Origin: Glutamicibacter halophytocola
GTDB lineage: Bacteria; Actinomycetota; Actinomycetes; Actinomycetales; Micrococcaceae
Length of the DNA stretch: 64,000 nt
Assembly (NCBI RefSeq): GCF_001302565.1
Contig: NZ_CP012750.1
Location: 1,054,001-1,118,000 of the forward strand
Reading direction: 5' to 3'
Below the pieces are notes generated by a model, which was not told where the DNA came from, did not search any database, and saw only the letters and a program-made list of their open reading frames with translations. Each line of letters begins with the position of its first letter. Positions within the stretch are counted from its first letter, which is position 1. This document shows positions 42,184 through 51,178 of the stretch, one piece after another. The position numbers were made by a program, and so were the translations under genes.

Positions 42184-42235
42184 AAGGGAGGTGGGCACCG
42201 AGAAATAACTCGGTGGCTCGCCTCCCTTTTCTTGA
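42184..42235 (+). terminator. Terminator after tsf
   Basis: AAGGGAGG pairs with CCTCCCTT, with an inner stem CACCGAG / CTCGGTG; TTTTCTTG follows. Strong, partly imperfect stem. Confidence 0.8.
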
Positions 42236-42313
42236 GCCCGGATCACAAGATAACTTGGGAACCGGGACGTACTACCCCCAGCTTGATTCCGACCTCCAGG
42301 AGTAAGACAACTT

Positions 42314-43036
42314 ATGCCAGCCACCCCAGAAACCAAACGTCGTCGCGTCCTGCTCAAGCTCTCCGGTGAGGTGTTCGGCGGTGGCAAGGTCGGCGTTGAC
42401 CCGGACACCGTGCGTGGCGTTGCCCAGCAGATCGCCCAGACCGTAGGCGAAGTAGAAGTAGCCATCGTTGTTGGCGGCGGCAACTTCTTCCGCGGCGCCG
42501 AGCTGTCAGCCGCAGGCATGGACCGCTCCCGCGCCGACTACATGGGCATGCTCGGCACGGTCATGAACTGCCTGGCCCTGCAGGACTTCCTGGAGCAGTG
42601 CGGCGTTGAAACCCGCGTGCAGTCGGCCATCGCCATGGCACAGGTTGCCGAGAACTACATTCCGCGCCGGGCCATCCGCCACATGGAGAAGGACCGCGTT
42701 GTCATCTTCGGTGCAGGCGCCGGCTTGCCTTACTTCTCCACCGATACCGTCGCCGCTCAGCGTGCGCTGGAAGTGGACGCCGACGAGGTGCTGATGGCAA
42801 AGTCGGGTGTTGACGGCGTATACACCGCCGACCCGAAGACCGATCCAACCGCAACCAAGCTGGACACCCTGACCTACAACGAGGCCCTGCTGAAGAACAT
42901 CCGCGTGATGGACCAGACCGCCATGACCATGTGCCAGGACAACAAGCTGGACATGCTCGTCTTCGGCATGGAAGGCGAAGGAAACGTCGCCGCGGCTATT
43001 CGCGGCGAGCGGATCGGCACCACCGTCACCGTTTAA
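42314..43036 (+). CDS. pyrH: UMP kinase
   Basis: This 240-residue amino-acid-kinase-fold enzyme phosphorylates UMP to UDP. Visible: [13 protein letters not shown] at the N terminus, [53 protein letters not shown] and [20 protein letters not shown] precedes the ATG with a long gap of about 12 nt. Gene order tsf-pyrH-frr-cdsA is conserved in many bacteria. It probably has its own promoter after the tsf terminator. Confidence 0.97.
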   Translation: MPATPETKRRRVLLKLSGEVFGGGKVGVDPDTVRGVAQQIAQTVGEVEVAIVVGGGNFFRGAELSAAGMDRSRADYMGMLGTVMNCLALQDFLEQCGVETRVQSAIAMAQVAENYIPRRAIRHMEKDRVVIFGAGAGLPYFSTDTVAAQRALEVDADEVLMAKSGVDGVYTADPKTDPTATKLDTLTYNEALLKNIRVMDQTAMTMCQDNKLDMLVFGMEGEGNVAAAIRGERIGTTVTV

Positions 43037-43114
43037 TCGGTGATCGTGGCCTAGGATTGAAGTAGATTTAATTTCCCGTTGCGGAAGCACAGATGAAGTA
43101 CTTGAGGAGTACCG

Positions 43115-43672
43115 GTGATTGAGGAAACGCTGGCGGAAACCGCCGAAAAGATGGAACGCACCATTGACGCCGCCAAGGAGGACTTCGCGACGATTCGTAC
43201 CGGTCGCGCCCACCCGGGCATGTACTCGAAGGTCATGGTCGACTACTACGGTTCGCCAACCCCGCTGCAGCAGCTGGCATCCTTCGCTGTTCCCGAAGCA
43301 CGCACCATCACCATCACCCCATTTGACGTCACCGCCATGCGTGAAATCGAAAAGGCGCTGGGCGATCCCGAGGTTGGTGCCAACCCTTCCTCCGACGGCA
43401 AGATGATCCGCGTGACCCTTCCGGTCTTGACCGAGGAACGCCGCAAGGAATACGTCAAGCTGGCCAAGGCCAAGGGCGAGGACGCACGAGTTGCGCTGCG
43501 CAACCACCGTCGCAAGGCCAAGGACGCCATCGACAAGCTGGTCAAGGATGGCGAAATCGGCGAAGACGAAGGCACCCGTGCAGAAAAGGACCTCGACGCG
43601 CTGACCAAGAAGCACGTTGATTCAGTCGACGAGATCGTGAAGAAAAAAGAAGCCGAGCTGCTGGACGTCTAA
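43115..43672 (+). CDS. frr: Ribosome recycling factor
   Basis: The 185-residue RRF splits post-termination ribosomes with EF-G. The start codon is GTG, with GAGGAG 6 nt upstream. The sequence covers the complete family length, including FATIRTGRAHPGMYSKVMVDYYGS and PLTEERRKEYVKLAKAKGEDARVALRNHRRKAKD-like middle and end segments. Its TAA overlaps the ATG of cdsA (TAATG). Confidence 0.97.
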   Translation: MIEETLAETAEKMERTIDAAKEDFATIRTGRAHPGMYSKVMVDYYGSPTPLQQLASFAVPEARTITITPFDVTAMREIEKALGDPEVGANPSSDGKMIRVTLPVLTEERRKEYVKLAKAKGEDARVALRNHRRKAKDAIDKLVKDGEIGEDEGTRAEKDLDALTKKHVDSVDEIVKKKEAELLDV

Positions 43673-44943
43673 TGCCAGGCTCGACAGAGAACACTGAGGG
43701 CAACGCTTCGGCGGTGCCCTCAGTGGCATCCGGTAATCTCCAGCCGATGACTCGGCGTGAGGCTCGTGCACTGCGTGAAGCCGAGGCCAAGGCCTTAAAG
43801 CGCGCTGGCAAGACCCGTCGCGACGCCGGCCAGGAGCTGGCCACGACCGGCGGCAACGAGCCTGCATCGGATTCGGCAGGAGCATCGAAGCCCGGCGTTG
43901 CCAAGCTCCAGCCCGCCGCTGTCACGGAGCATGAGGCCGAAGACAAGGCTCATGCCGCCCATGCCAAGCGGCGCGCCAGAATAGTTTTCGAAGCCGACTC
44001 GGTGCGCTCGAATCCGGCGCCGCCGCACAGCGATTCCGAGGACCTGGCTGAGACCGGCGAGCCCGATGCGCAAGAAGCGGCGATCCCGCCCGAGCTTTTG
44101 ATCGGCAACCCGGAGCCCAAGGCCTCGCGCGCAGGACGCAACCTGCCGGCAGCTATCGGCGTGGGTGTGGTGCTGCTCGGTGTGGTGCTCGCGGGATTGT
44201 TCCTTTACGAGCCGCTGCTGGTCTTTGCGGTCGTTGCGCTCAGCGGCATCGGCTGCTGGGAAGTTGCCCGGGCCACGACCCACGCCAAAACCGCGGTTCC
44301 CCAGGTGCCGTTGTACCTGGCCTCGCTGCTGCTTCCGGTCAGCGCCGTGCTCGGTGATGTCGAGGCCCTGGGCTTCAGCTTTGTGGCCTGCATCCTCGTC
44401 GCCCTGCTCTTCAGGCTCATGGAGGGGCTCAAGGGCGCGGTCGCCTCGGTGATGAGCAGCGTCTTCATCATCAGCTGGATCCCGTTGCTCTTGTCCTTCG
44501 CGCTGCTGATGCTCGAAGGGGAGAACGGCCAGTGGCTGATTGCCACGATCCTGCTGCTGGCAGTGGCCAACGATACCTTCGGGTACATCGTGGGAGTGCT
44601 GATCGGCAAGCACCCGATGGCGCCGAAGATCTCGCCCAAGAAGTCCTGGGAGGGCTTTGGCGGCTCGATGGCCGGTTCCATGGCCATCGGCGCATGCGCC
44701 ATGGTGTTCTGGCTCGACATGCCTTGGTGGACCGGTGTCATCCTGGCCTTGTTCACCACCATTGCGGCCACCACCGGCGACTTCGCGGAGTCGATGGTGA
44801 AGCGTGAATTGGGCATCAAGGACATGAGCAACCTGCTCCCGGGCCACGGCGGAATCATGGATCGATTGGATTCGGTGCTCTTCGTGATCCCCCTGGGATA
44901 CCTGATTTCGCACCTGCTGGCCTGGAGCGTTGCGGTCTTGTGA
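43672..44943 (+). CDS. cdsA: Phosphatidate cytidylyltransferase with long N-terminal extension
   Basis: The 423-residue protein makes CDP-diacylglycerol, the precursor of phospholipids. The membrane enzyme begins around residue 155, with 8 or so helices and the signature SPKKSWEGFGGSMAG, then the CDP-lipid Ser/Asp-rich end DMSNLLPGHGGIMDRLDSVLF. The first ~150 residues are a charged, Ala/Glu/Arg-rich disordered stretch not needed for catalysis. This extension is much longer than in the E. coli enzyme (285 residues). The ATG overlaps the frr stop, so the start is set by coupling rather than by a clear RBS. Confidence 0.93.
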   Translation: MPGSTENTEGNASAVPSVASGNLQPMTRREARALREAEAKALKRAGKTRRDAGQELATTGGNEPASDSAGASKPGVAKLQPAAVTEHEAEDKAHAAHAKRRARIVFEADSVRSNPAPPHSDSEDLAETGEPDAQEAAIPPELLIGNPEPKASRAGRNLPAAIGVGVVLLGVVLAGLFLYEPLLVFAVVALSGIGCWEVARATTHAKTAVPQVPLYLASLLLPVSAVLGDVEALGFSFVACILVALLFRLMEGLKGAVASVMSSVFIISWIPLLLSFALLMLEGENGQWLIATILLLAVANDTFGYIVGVLIGKHPMAPKISPKKSWEGFGGSMAGSMAIGACAMVFWLDMPWWTGVILALFTTIAATTGDFAESMVKRELGIKDMSNLLPGHGGIMDRLDSVLFVIPLGYLISHLLAWSVAVL

Positions 44944-45067
44944 TCTGCCAACGGCACCGCCGCTGGTGTGGCCATTGAGCCAAGTGGGGCTCGAGCAAAT
45001 AGAATGGATGGGGTGCCGCCGTCGGGCGGCACGCCACTGACATCTCTCTAGAGAAAAAGGAACTGTC

Positions 45068-45640
45068 GTGTCGCAGCAGCAAGATGCTCCGTTTTCCCGC
45101 GTACCGGATTCGGAATTCGGCTACAACGCAAAGCAGGTCGATGCGTTCCTCAGCCGGGCCCGGGCAACCTTTAACGACGGGGGAAACGACGACAGCGTGG
45201 TTACCAGCCACCTGATCCGCCGAACGACCTTCGCCCCGCAGAAGGGCGGCTACCAGGCCCGCGAAGTTGACGGTGCGCTGGATCGCCTCGAGGATGTTTT
45301 CGCCAAGCGGGAACGCGATGACCTCATCTCCCACCAGGGCGAGGAAGTCTGGCTGCAGCAGGTCGGGCGCCTGGCCGCTATTCTGCGAGGCCGGCTGCAC
45401 CGTGCCAAGGGCGAGCGCTTCCGCCGCCCGTCGCGCACCAATGCCTCAAGCTACAACGTTGAAGATGTCGATCGGCTCTGCGACCAGCTCATCGACTACT
45501 TCGAAAATGATGTGCCGATGGCCGTGGATGCTGTGCGCCGCGTCGAGTTCCGCTCGGCCCAGGGCACCGATGGATACGAGGAGTCCCAGGTCGACGCCTT
45601 CCTCGATCGCGTGGTCGAGCTGATGGCTTCCATCGACTAG
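45068..45640 (+). CDS. DivIVA-domain repeat protein
   Basis: The 190-residue protein carries four copies of a DivIVA N-terminal motif (F..xxxGY...xVDxxLDR): residues 17-35 (FGYNAKQVDAFLSRARATF), 60-78 (GGYQAREVDGALDRLEDVF), 127-145 (SSYNVEDVDRLCDQLIDYF) and 168-186 (DGYEESQVDAFLDRVVELM). In DivIVA/Wag31 this motif binds curved membranes and is followed by a coiled coil; here the coiled coils are missing. GTG start at 45068 with AAGGAA 5 nt upstream. A probable role in polar growth or division is inferred. Confidence 0.8.
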   Translation: MSQQQDAPFSRVPDSEFGYNAKQVDAFLSRARATFNDGGNDDSVVTSHLIRRTTFAPQKGGYQAREVDGALDRLEDVFAKRERDDLISHQGEEVWLQQVGRLAAILRGRLHRAKGERFRRPSRTNASSYNVEDVDRLCDQLIDYFENDVPMAVDAVRRVEFRSAQGTDGYEESQVDAFLDRVVELMASID

Positions 45641-45673
45641 CGCGCCGCAAGGTTCGCTGGATTCTAGCCGCGA

Positions 45674-45706
45674 GGGCGGGCAGGAAATATTTCCTGCCCG
45701 CCCTTT
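45674..45706. terminator. Terminator after the DivIVA-repeat gene
   Basis: GGGCGGGCAGGAAATA and its complement form a perfect palindrome (45674-45703), followed by TTT. Symmetric enough to serve the convergent marR gene as well. Confidence 0.85.
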
Positions 45707-45738
45707 GTGCGTGTGCCGCAGGCGCAACACCCTGCCGG

Positions 45739-46242
45739 TCAGCCTTGCGGCGGCTCGTAGTGCCTCAGCCAGCTCTTCAGGGCGCCTTCGAGCGCGGATT
45801 GCTCCGCGGCCGAAAGCTGGGCGATCAGGCGGGCCTCATTGGCCAGGTGGTCGGTCATCACCTCATCAATCTTCTTCTTGCCCTCGGGGCTTAGCGAGAT
45901 GCGCCGCCGGCGCTGATCGCCATCCTCGCTGTGGCGCGAGACGTAGCCGGCCGAAACCAGCCGATCCAGCCGCTTGGTGGTGGCTCCCGAGGTGACCATG
46001 GTCTGGGCGGCCAGCTCGCCAGGTGCCAGCGAATAGGGCGCTCCGCTGCGGCGCAGGGTCGCCAGGACATCGAACTCGGCCTCGGTCAGCCCATGCTCTG
46101 CATACACGGCGCAGACTTCTTCCCGCAGGAAAATTGCCAGCCGATGCAGCCTGCCGATGATTCCCTGGGGCCGTGGATCCAGATCGGGGCGCTCGGCGGC
46201 CCACTGCTGCTGGATGCGTGCGACGTGGTCTAAATGCTCCAT
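45739..46242 (-). CDS. MarR-family regulator
   Basis: The 167-residue protein has the MarR winged helix: LTEAEFDVLATLRRSGAPYSLAPGELAAQTMVTSGATTKRLDRLVSAGYVSRHSEDGDQRRRRISLSPEGKKKID. Helical dimerisation parts lie at both ends. It is divergent to an EamA-family exporter, with two palindromes between them, the usual repressor-efflux pair released by a phenolic or drug ligand. Its -10 TATAAT is only 6 nt from the ATG. Confidence 0.93.
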   Translation of the reverse strand: MEHLDHVARIQQQWAAERPDLDPRPQGIIGRLHRLAIFLREEVCAVYAEHGLTEAEFDVLATLRRSGAPYSLAPGELAAQTMVTSGATTKRLDRLVSAGYVSRHSEDGDQRRRRISLSPEGKKKIDEVMTDHLANEARLIAQLSAAEQSALEGALKSWLRHYEPPQG

Positions 46243-46252
46243 GCCTTTATTA

Positions 46253-46291
46253 TAGTTTCCACGGAAGCTAATATAGTTTCCATGGAAACTA
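46253..46291. promoter_or_regulatory. Twin MarR operators, 21 bp apart
   Basis: TAGTTTCCATGGAAACTA (46274-46291) is a perfect 18-bp palindrome; TAGTTTCCACGGAAGCTA (46253-46270) is its near-identical partner. The 21-bp spacing puts both on the same DNA face. They overlap the divergent -10 boxes (TATAAT for marR, 46252-46247; TATAGT for eamA, 46272-46277) and the presumed eamA ATG, so binding should repress both genes. Confidence 0.85.
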
Positions 46292-47208
46292 ATTTAATGC
46301 CCGGGCGCGCTCTTCGCCTCCCGCTGGGCAGGCTGGCCCTCACCGCCATCGCCCCCGTCGCATGGGGATCAACCTACTACGTCACCCGGGAGTATCTGCC
46401 TGGCGATGCGGCACTATGGGGCGGGGTTTTCCGGGCGCTGCCCGCAGGTCTCATCCTGCTGCTGATCTGCCGCCGGCTTCCGCGAGGCAGCTGGTGGTGG
46501 AAATCCCTGGTGCTTGGCACCTTGAACATTGGCGCCTTCTTCGCACTGGTCTACGCGGTGGCGCAGCTGCTGCCCTCCAGCATTGCGGCAACCACCATGG
46601 CTGTTTCCGCAGGGGTGCTGATGCTCCTGGCCTGGCCGCTGCTGGGGGAGCGGCCCAAACGCTGGCCACTGATCGGAGCCGCATTGGGCTTTTTGGGCGT
46701 GGCCATCATGGTCTTCGACGGGCAAAGCAAAATCAGCATGCTCGGAATTCTCTTGTCGCTCACCGCCATGGGCATCTCGAGCGTGGGCTTCATCCTGGCC
46801 AAAAAATGGTCCAGCGGGCAGCCGATCGTGGATACCACCGCCTGGCAGCTGGTCGCCGGCGGGCTGCTGCTCCTGCCCTTCGCCTGGCTGATCCAGGGAC
46901 CGCCGCCGGCCCTGGACAGGCAGGCGGTGCTGGGATTCGGCTACCTGAGCGTGGTTGCCACGGCGATAGCGTTCCTGGCCTGGTTCAGCGGCCTGCGCCA
47001 TCTTCCTTCGGGCACGGTGGGGCTGCTGGGGCTGCTGAACCCGGTGGCCGGGGTGATCCTGGGAACCTTGCTCGCCGCCGAGAGCCTTGGCATCCAAAGC
47101 CTGGGCGGCATGGCCCTGGTGCTCAGCGGGGTGCTGCTGGGGCTGCTGGCCAATCGGGCCCAGCCTAGAACTTCGCCTCGCGATCGGGTACATGCAGCAA
47201 CGCCATAA
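46282..47208 (+). CDS. EamA-family (DMT) exporter
   Basis: The protein has ten hydrophobic segments in two EamA repeats: APVAWGSTYYVTREYLPGD at the start of the first and MGISSVGFILAKKWSSGQ at the second, with the conserved GLLNPVAGVILGTLLAAESL end. Such permeases export amino acids, metabolites or drugs. The ATG at 46282 lies inside the operator; an ATG at 46297 (MPGRALRLP) is a good alternative, as the first TATAGT is too near 46282 for a normal leader. The last 44 nt overlap the convergent symporter gene. Confidence 0.85.
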   Translation: METNLMPGRALRLPLGRLALTAIAPVAWGSTYYVTREYLPGDAALWGGVFRALPAGLILLLICRRLPRGSWWWKSLVLGTLNIGAFFALVYAVAQLLPSSIAATTMAVSAGVLMLLAWPLLGERPKRWPLIGAALGFLGVAIMVFDGQSKISMLGILLSLTAMGISSVGFILAKKWSSGQPIVDTTAWQLVAGGLLLLPFAWLIQGPPPALDRQAVLGFGYLSVVATAIAFLAWFSGLRHLPSGTVGLLGLLNPVAGVILGTLLAAESLGIQSLGGMALVLSGVLLGLLANRAQPRTSPRDRVHAATP

Positions 47209-48640
47209 CCCGGTCCACGTTGCCTGGAACCGCCCTTTGGGTGCCGCGCGAGACCGCGACCATCACGGCAAAGGCCAGCGGCACGCTCCACGCGGCCGGC
47301 TGGCGCAAGAGGTGGATCCACCAGTGATCCATCGCGGGCAGGAAGATCCCGATCGCCAGGGACGTGCCGCAGGTGATCGCCCCCACCAAAAGGCCCGCGA
47401 TGGCGCCCCGGGCAGTGAGCGAACGCCACCAAATCCCCAGCAGCAGCAGCGGGCAGATCGTCGAGGCGGTGAAGGCGAAAACATTGCCGATGGCCCCGGC
47501 CAGGGCCAGCGAGCTGGTGAGCACCGCGATCAGCACAGGCAGGGCGGTGGCCAGCACCGTGGAAATCCGGAATCCGCGCACCGTTCCAGAGAAGAACTCC
47601 TGGGAGATCGCACCGGCCAGCGATACCACCAGGCCCGAGGTGGTGGACAGGAATGCGGCAAAGGCGCCGCCGACCACGATGGCGGTCAGCGCGTCGGCGA
47701 GGAAGCCGTCAAAGAGCCGGGCCGGCAAGAGCAAGATGGTGGCATCGGTTTCATTGCTGGCACCGAGCTCCGGGGTATACAAGATCCCCAGCACGCCCAA
47801 GGTGGTGGGCAAAAGGTAGAACACGGAGAGCAGGCAGAGCACGATCACCGTGGTGGTGCGCGCGGTCTGGCCGGTGGGGTTGGTGTAGAAGCGCACCAGC
47901 ACATGGGGCAGGCCCAAGGTGCCGAAGAGCAGCGCGAGAATAATCGACACGGTCTCGTACAGGTTCATGGTCGTGACCGATTCCAGCTGCGCGAAAAGAT
48001 TCTGGGCGCGTTCGCCGGCGGACTGTTCGGGGATGGCGCGCACCAAGAGGAAAATCGTTGGCACCACCAGGGCGGCGAGCTTGAACCAGTATTGGAAGGC
48101 CTGGACAAAGGTCACCGACCGCATGCCGCCCGAAAGCACCGTCACGCAGACGACCGCCGCCACCACGACCGGACCGACCCAGCCGGGAAGACCGGTGGCG
48201 ATCGACAGGGTGAGCGCGGCCCCATGCATCTGCGGGACGATGTACAGCCAGCAGATCACCACCACGAGATAGGTGGTCAGCTTGCGCAGCACGGGGGAAT
48301 TCTCGAAGCGTATCTGCGCAAAATCCGGGATCGTGTAGGCGCGGGAGCGGCGCAAGGGCGCGGCCACGAAGAGCAGCAGCATCAGGTAGCCGGCGGTGTA
48401 GCCGATCGGGAACCACAACCCGGATTGCCCCGAGAGCACGATGAGCCCGGCCACCCCGAGGAAGGAGGCCGCGGAGAGGTATTCGCCGCCAATGGCCGAG
48501 GCGTTCCACCACGGGCGCACGGTGCGCGAAGCCACGTAGAAGTCGGAGGTGGTGCGCGAGAGGCGCAGTCCATGAAAGGCGATCAGCATCGTGGCCAGGC
48601 AGACAACGACTAGCGCGGAAACAGAAAGCAGGCTATCCAC
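47165..48640 (-). CDS. Sodium:solute symporter (SSS family, acetate-permease-like)
   Basis: The 491-residue protein has about 13 membrane helices and the SSS pattern: YVASRTVRPWWNASAIGGEYLSAASFLGVAGLI, SGGMRSVTFVQAFQYWFKL, GTLGLPHVLVRFYTNPTG and GGAFAAFLSTTSGLVVSLAGAISQEF. Close in design to ActP-type acetate/pyruvate permeases. The GTG at 48640 overlaps the end of the small membrane gene by 8 nt; upstream codons in this frame belong to a shadow. It is the last gene of the LytS-LytR operon and is probably its target. Confidence 0.86.
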   Translation of the reverse strand: MDSLLSVSALVVVCLATMLIAFHGLRLSRTTSDFYVASRTVRPWWNASAIGGEYLSAASFLGVAGLIVLSGQSGLWFPIGYTAGYLMLLLFVAAPLRRSRAYTIPDFAQIRFENSPVLRKLTTYLVVVICWLYIVPQMHGAALTLSIATGLPGWVGPVVVAAVVCVTVLSGGMRSVTFVQAFQYWFKLAALVVPTIFLLVRAIPEQSAGERAQNLFAQLESVTTMNLYETVSIILALLFGTLGLPHVLVRFYTNPTGQTARTTTVIVLCLLSVFYLLPTTLGVLGILYTPELGASNETDATILLLPARLFDGFLADALTAIVVGGAFAAFLSTTSGLVVSLAGAISQEFFSGTVRGFRISTVLATALPVLIAVLTSSLALAGAIGNVFAFTASTICPLLLLGIWWRSLTARGAIAGLLVGAITCGTSLAIGIFLPAMDHWWIHLLRQPAAWSVPLAFAVMVAVSRGTQRAVPGNVDRVMALLHVPDREAKF

Positions 48641-49040
48641 GGCTGATGCTCCGGTAGCGCCGCTCGTTGCGTGCCGCCGCCCGGTTGTACAGCATGCCGG
48701 CGACAATGATCAGCGGGTACATGCCCACCCCCAAAACCCACCATGGCAGGGGAATGCTGAACAGCTGGATATTCGAGACCACCGGCCAGAGCACCAGCAG
48801 CGAGCAGATGCCCACCAGCAGGGCCAGAAGCCCGGCGGCCACCGCACAAGCCAGGCGCAACTGGGAACGGATCAGCTGGCGGACGTAGAACTCTTCGGCG
48901 GTATGCTCTGGGCGCTGGCTCGGGGGCGCCAGCGACGCGTCCTGCGGCGCTTGCACGCGCACGCGTTGCGGACGCTGCTGGGCAAAACGCCCGGGAGGCT
49001 CTGGGGGCCGGCGCTGCTGGCCGGCATCGGGGGAGTGCAC
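48633..49040 (-). CDS. Small two-helix membrane partner of the symporter (DUF485-like)
   Basis: The 135-residue protein has a Gln/Pro/Arg-rich N-terminal region, then EEFYVRQLIRSQLRLACAVAAGLLALLVG and PLPWWVLGVGMYPLIIVAGMLYNRAAARNERRY. Small two-helix proteins of this kind occur before ActP-type symporters. It starts with GTG at 49040, 15 nt after the response regulator stop, and its end overlaps the symporter start. Confidence 0.72.
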   Translation of the reverse strand: MHSPDAGQQRRPPEPPGRFAQQRPQRVRVQAPQDASLAPPSQRPEHTAEEFYVRQLIRSQLRLACAVAAGLLALLVGICSLLVLWPVVSNIQLFSIPLPWWVLGVGMYPLIIVAGMLYNRAAARNERRYRSISRG

Positions 49041-49055
49041 TTGGGGCCCGGGTTC

Positions 49056-49772
49056 CTACAGCGGGCGAACGCGGTTGGCGGCCAGGCGCTCGCGCAGGTA
49101 GGGCAGGGCGCGCCGGGAAATTGGCAGTTCCGCGCCGTGGACGACCACGGCAGCCTTGCCGGTCTGCAGGCGGACCGTTTCGATTTTGTCCATGCACACC
49201 AAATAGGAGCGGTGGATGCGGACAAAGCCGGATTCTCCCCACTGCTGTTCCAGGTCGTTGAGCGGCACGCGGATCAGGTAGCTCGAATCCTGGGTGTGCA
49301 GCCGGGCGTAGTCGCCCTGGGCCTGCACGTAGGCGATATCGCTGCGCGGGATCAGCTTGGTGATGCCGCCCTGGTCGACGGTGATCATTTCCGGCTTGGC
49401 GGGGGTTTCTTCCACCAGCTCGCAGATGCGGCGCACGGATTCGGCCAGGCGCTGCGGGCGAATGGGCTTGAGCACGTAGTCGATGGCGGCCAGCTCGAAA
49501 GCCTGCAGGGCCTGGTCCTCGTCGGCGGTGACAAAAACAATCAGCGGCGGATGGGTGAAGCGGGAAATGACCCGGGCGATGTCCAGGCCGGAGAGCGCGG
49601 GCATGTGGATGTCCAGGAACAGCGCATCAACATCATTTTCTTCCAGCGCCTTCAGGGCCGCGGCCCCGGAAGTGGCCCGGTGGATTTTGCCAATCCGCGA
49701 ATCTTGGCTCAGCAGAAAGGAGATCTCTTCTACTGCAGGGAGTTCATCATCGGCCACCACCACATTGATCAT
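49056..49772 (-). CDS. LytTR-type response regulator
   Basis: The 238-residue protein has an N-terminal receiver (VVVADDELPAVEEI, Asp8-Asp9; phosphorylated Asp54 in LFLDIHMP; Thr in FVTADED; Lys in YVLKPI) and a LytTR DNA-binding domain from about residue 130 (IAYVQAQGDYARLHT, FVRIHRSYLV). LytTR regulators control cell-envelope, virulence or carbon-source genes; in this neighbourhood, pyruvate/acetate-type uptake (as for BtsSR/PyrSR or LytSR) is the inferred target. It is 29 nt downstream of the sensor kinase gene. Confidence 0.93.
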   Translation of the reverse strand: MINVVVADDELPAVEEISFLLSQDSRIGKIHRATSGAAALKALEENDVDALFLDIHMPALSGLDIARVISRFTHPPLIVFVTADEDQALQAFELAAIDYVLKPIRPQRLAESVRRICELVEETPAKPEMITVDQGGITKLIPRSDIAYVQAQGDYARLHTQDSSYLIRVPLNDLEQQWGESGFVRIHRSYLVCMDKIETVRLQTGKAAVVVHGAELPISRRALPYLRERLAANRVRPL

Positions 49773-49801
49773 GCAAAAATTCTACCGTTTCCCCGGCTTG
49801 T

Positions 49802-50983
49802 CTAGATATCCGGGCCGCTGGTGTCTGGCGCGCGGAATTTGGGAACACGCAGGGTGATTAGCGTTCCGGCCCCCGGAGCGGTCTCGATCACCAGCCCGTT
49901 GGAGTTCCCGTAGAGCTGGCGCAGGCGCAGGTCGACATTGCGCAGCCCCACATGCATGGTGGTGGTGGTGCCCGCCAGGACGCTGGCCAGCTGCTCGGGA
50001 TCCATGCCCATGCCATCATCCTCCACCGAAATCACCGCATGCAGGCCATCCTCGGTGGCGGTAATCGAGATGACGCCGCCATCGGGACGCGCCTCCAGGC
50101 CATGGCGCACCGCATTTTCCACCAGCGGCTGGAGGGCCAAAAAGGGAATCTGGGTCGGCAGCACCTCGGGCGCAATCTGCAAGGACACCTTGATGCGGTC
50201 GCCGAAGCGGGCCTTCTCCAGCAGCAGGTACCGGTCGATCGCTTCAAGCTCTTCGGCCACGGTGGTGAATTCCCCGCGGCGCCGGAAGGAGTAGCGGGTG
50301 AAATCGGCGAACTCGATCACCAATTCGCGGGCGCGGGCCGGGTCGGTATTGATGAAGGAGGCGATGGCGTTCAACGAGTTGTAGATGAAATGCGGGGAGA
50401 TCTGCGCGCGAAGGGCCCGCATCTGGGCTTCGAGCAGCATCGCCTTGGACTCATCGAGCTGCGCGGTGGAGACCTGTGCGGAGACAAAAACCGCCACCTC
50501 GGATACCGCGCGCACAAAGCCCGCCCCGGCCCGCACGGACAGGGCCACCACGGTGCCCACGCTCTGGTCTCCCACGGTGATGGGCGCGGCCACGATATCC
50601 ATTCCCGCCGAATGCCTGACCTGGGTTTTGCCGCTGGCCAGGGTGCTGGCCGACGCCTCGGAGGCGTCCTCTTCGAGCTGCGCGGTGAACTCGATCCCGG
50701 CATCTGCGGCCAGGGTCCGCGAGGTATCGCTGATCAGCAGCACCTGGCAGTTCAGCAGCCGGCGCAGTGCCTTGGCGCTCTTGGCCGCGCCTTCTTCGGT
50801 GAGCCCGCGCTCCAGGTGCGGGACCGCCACCGACATGTGGTGCAACGTCTTGTAGGTGGCTTCTTCGGCATCGGTGCCCATCTCCCGGGTCGAACGCGAG
50901 ATCCTGAAACCGAAATAGCCGACGACGGCTATGCCAAGCACCACGATGGCCGCGATCAGGGTGGCTTGCAGCGCTGGGGACAT
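49802..50983 (-). CDS. LytS-type sensor histidine kinase
   Basis: The 393-residue kinase has one N-terminal membrane helix (residues ~6-26), a GAF-like domain (about 55-175), and a His_kinase/HATPase_c pair: the phosphorylated His198 in LRAQISPHFIYNSLNAIASF, then LQPLVENAVRHGLEA (N box) and DDGMGMDPEQL. LytS proteins usually have several helices; here only one is present, so the signal is probably read by the GAF domain in the cytoplasm. It leads the minus-strand operon and is divergent to the second symporter pair. Confidence 0.92.
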   Translation of the reverse strand: MSPALQATLIAAIVVLGIAVVGYFGFRISRSTREMGTDAEEATYKTLHHMSVAVPHLERGLTEEGAAKSAKALRRLLNCQVLLISDTSRTLAADAGIEFTAQLEEDASEASASTLASGKTQVRHSAGMDIVAAPITVGDQSVGTVVALSVRAGAGFVRAVSEVAVFVSAQVSTAQLDESKAMLLEAQMRALRAQISPHFIYNSLNAIASFINTDPARARELVIEFADFTRYSFRRRGEFTTVAEELEAIDRYLLLEKARFGDRIKVSLQIAPEVLPTQIPFLALQPLVENAVRHGLEARPDGGVISITATEDGLHAVISVEDDGMGMDPEQLASVLAGTTTTMHVGLRNVDLRLRQLYGNSNGLVIETAPGAGTLITLRVPKFRAPDTSGPDI

Positions 50984-51135
50984 GCTCCCATCTTAGGGCC
51001 CTGATTCGGGCCGACCGCTCAACGCCGCCCAGTGCGCCGTTGAGCGCAGAATTCGCCCCGTTGAGCCACGAGCCTCCGGATACCCCTAGTCGCGGAAGAA
51101 TTCTTCGCCAATAGTGAACTTAGTCACGCAACAGA

Positions 51136-51151
51136 TGTGTGCTCGATCACA
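51136..51151. promoter_or_regulatory. CRP/GlxR-like site
   Basis: TGTGTGCTCGATCACA matches the CRP/GlxR pattern TGTGA-N6-TCACA at nine of ten positions. It lies 28 nt upstream of the ATG at 51179, in the promoter region of the small membrane protein and acetate-type symporter, where a cAMP-receptor-type regulator would act; the exact -10 is not clear. Confidence 0.55.
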
Positions 51152-51178
51152 TCATTAACTCGCTCAAGGAGGGCATCA

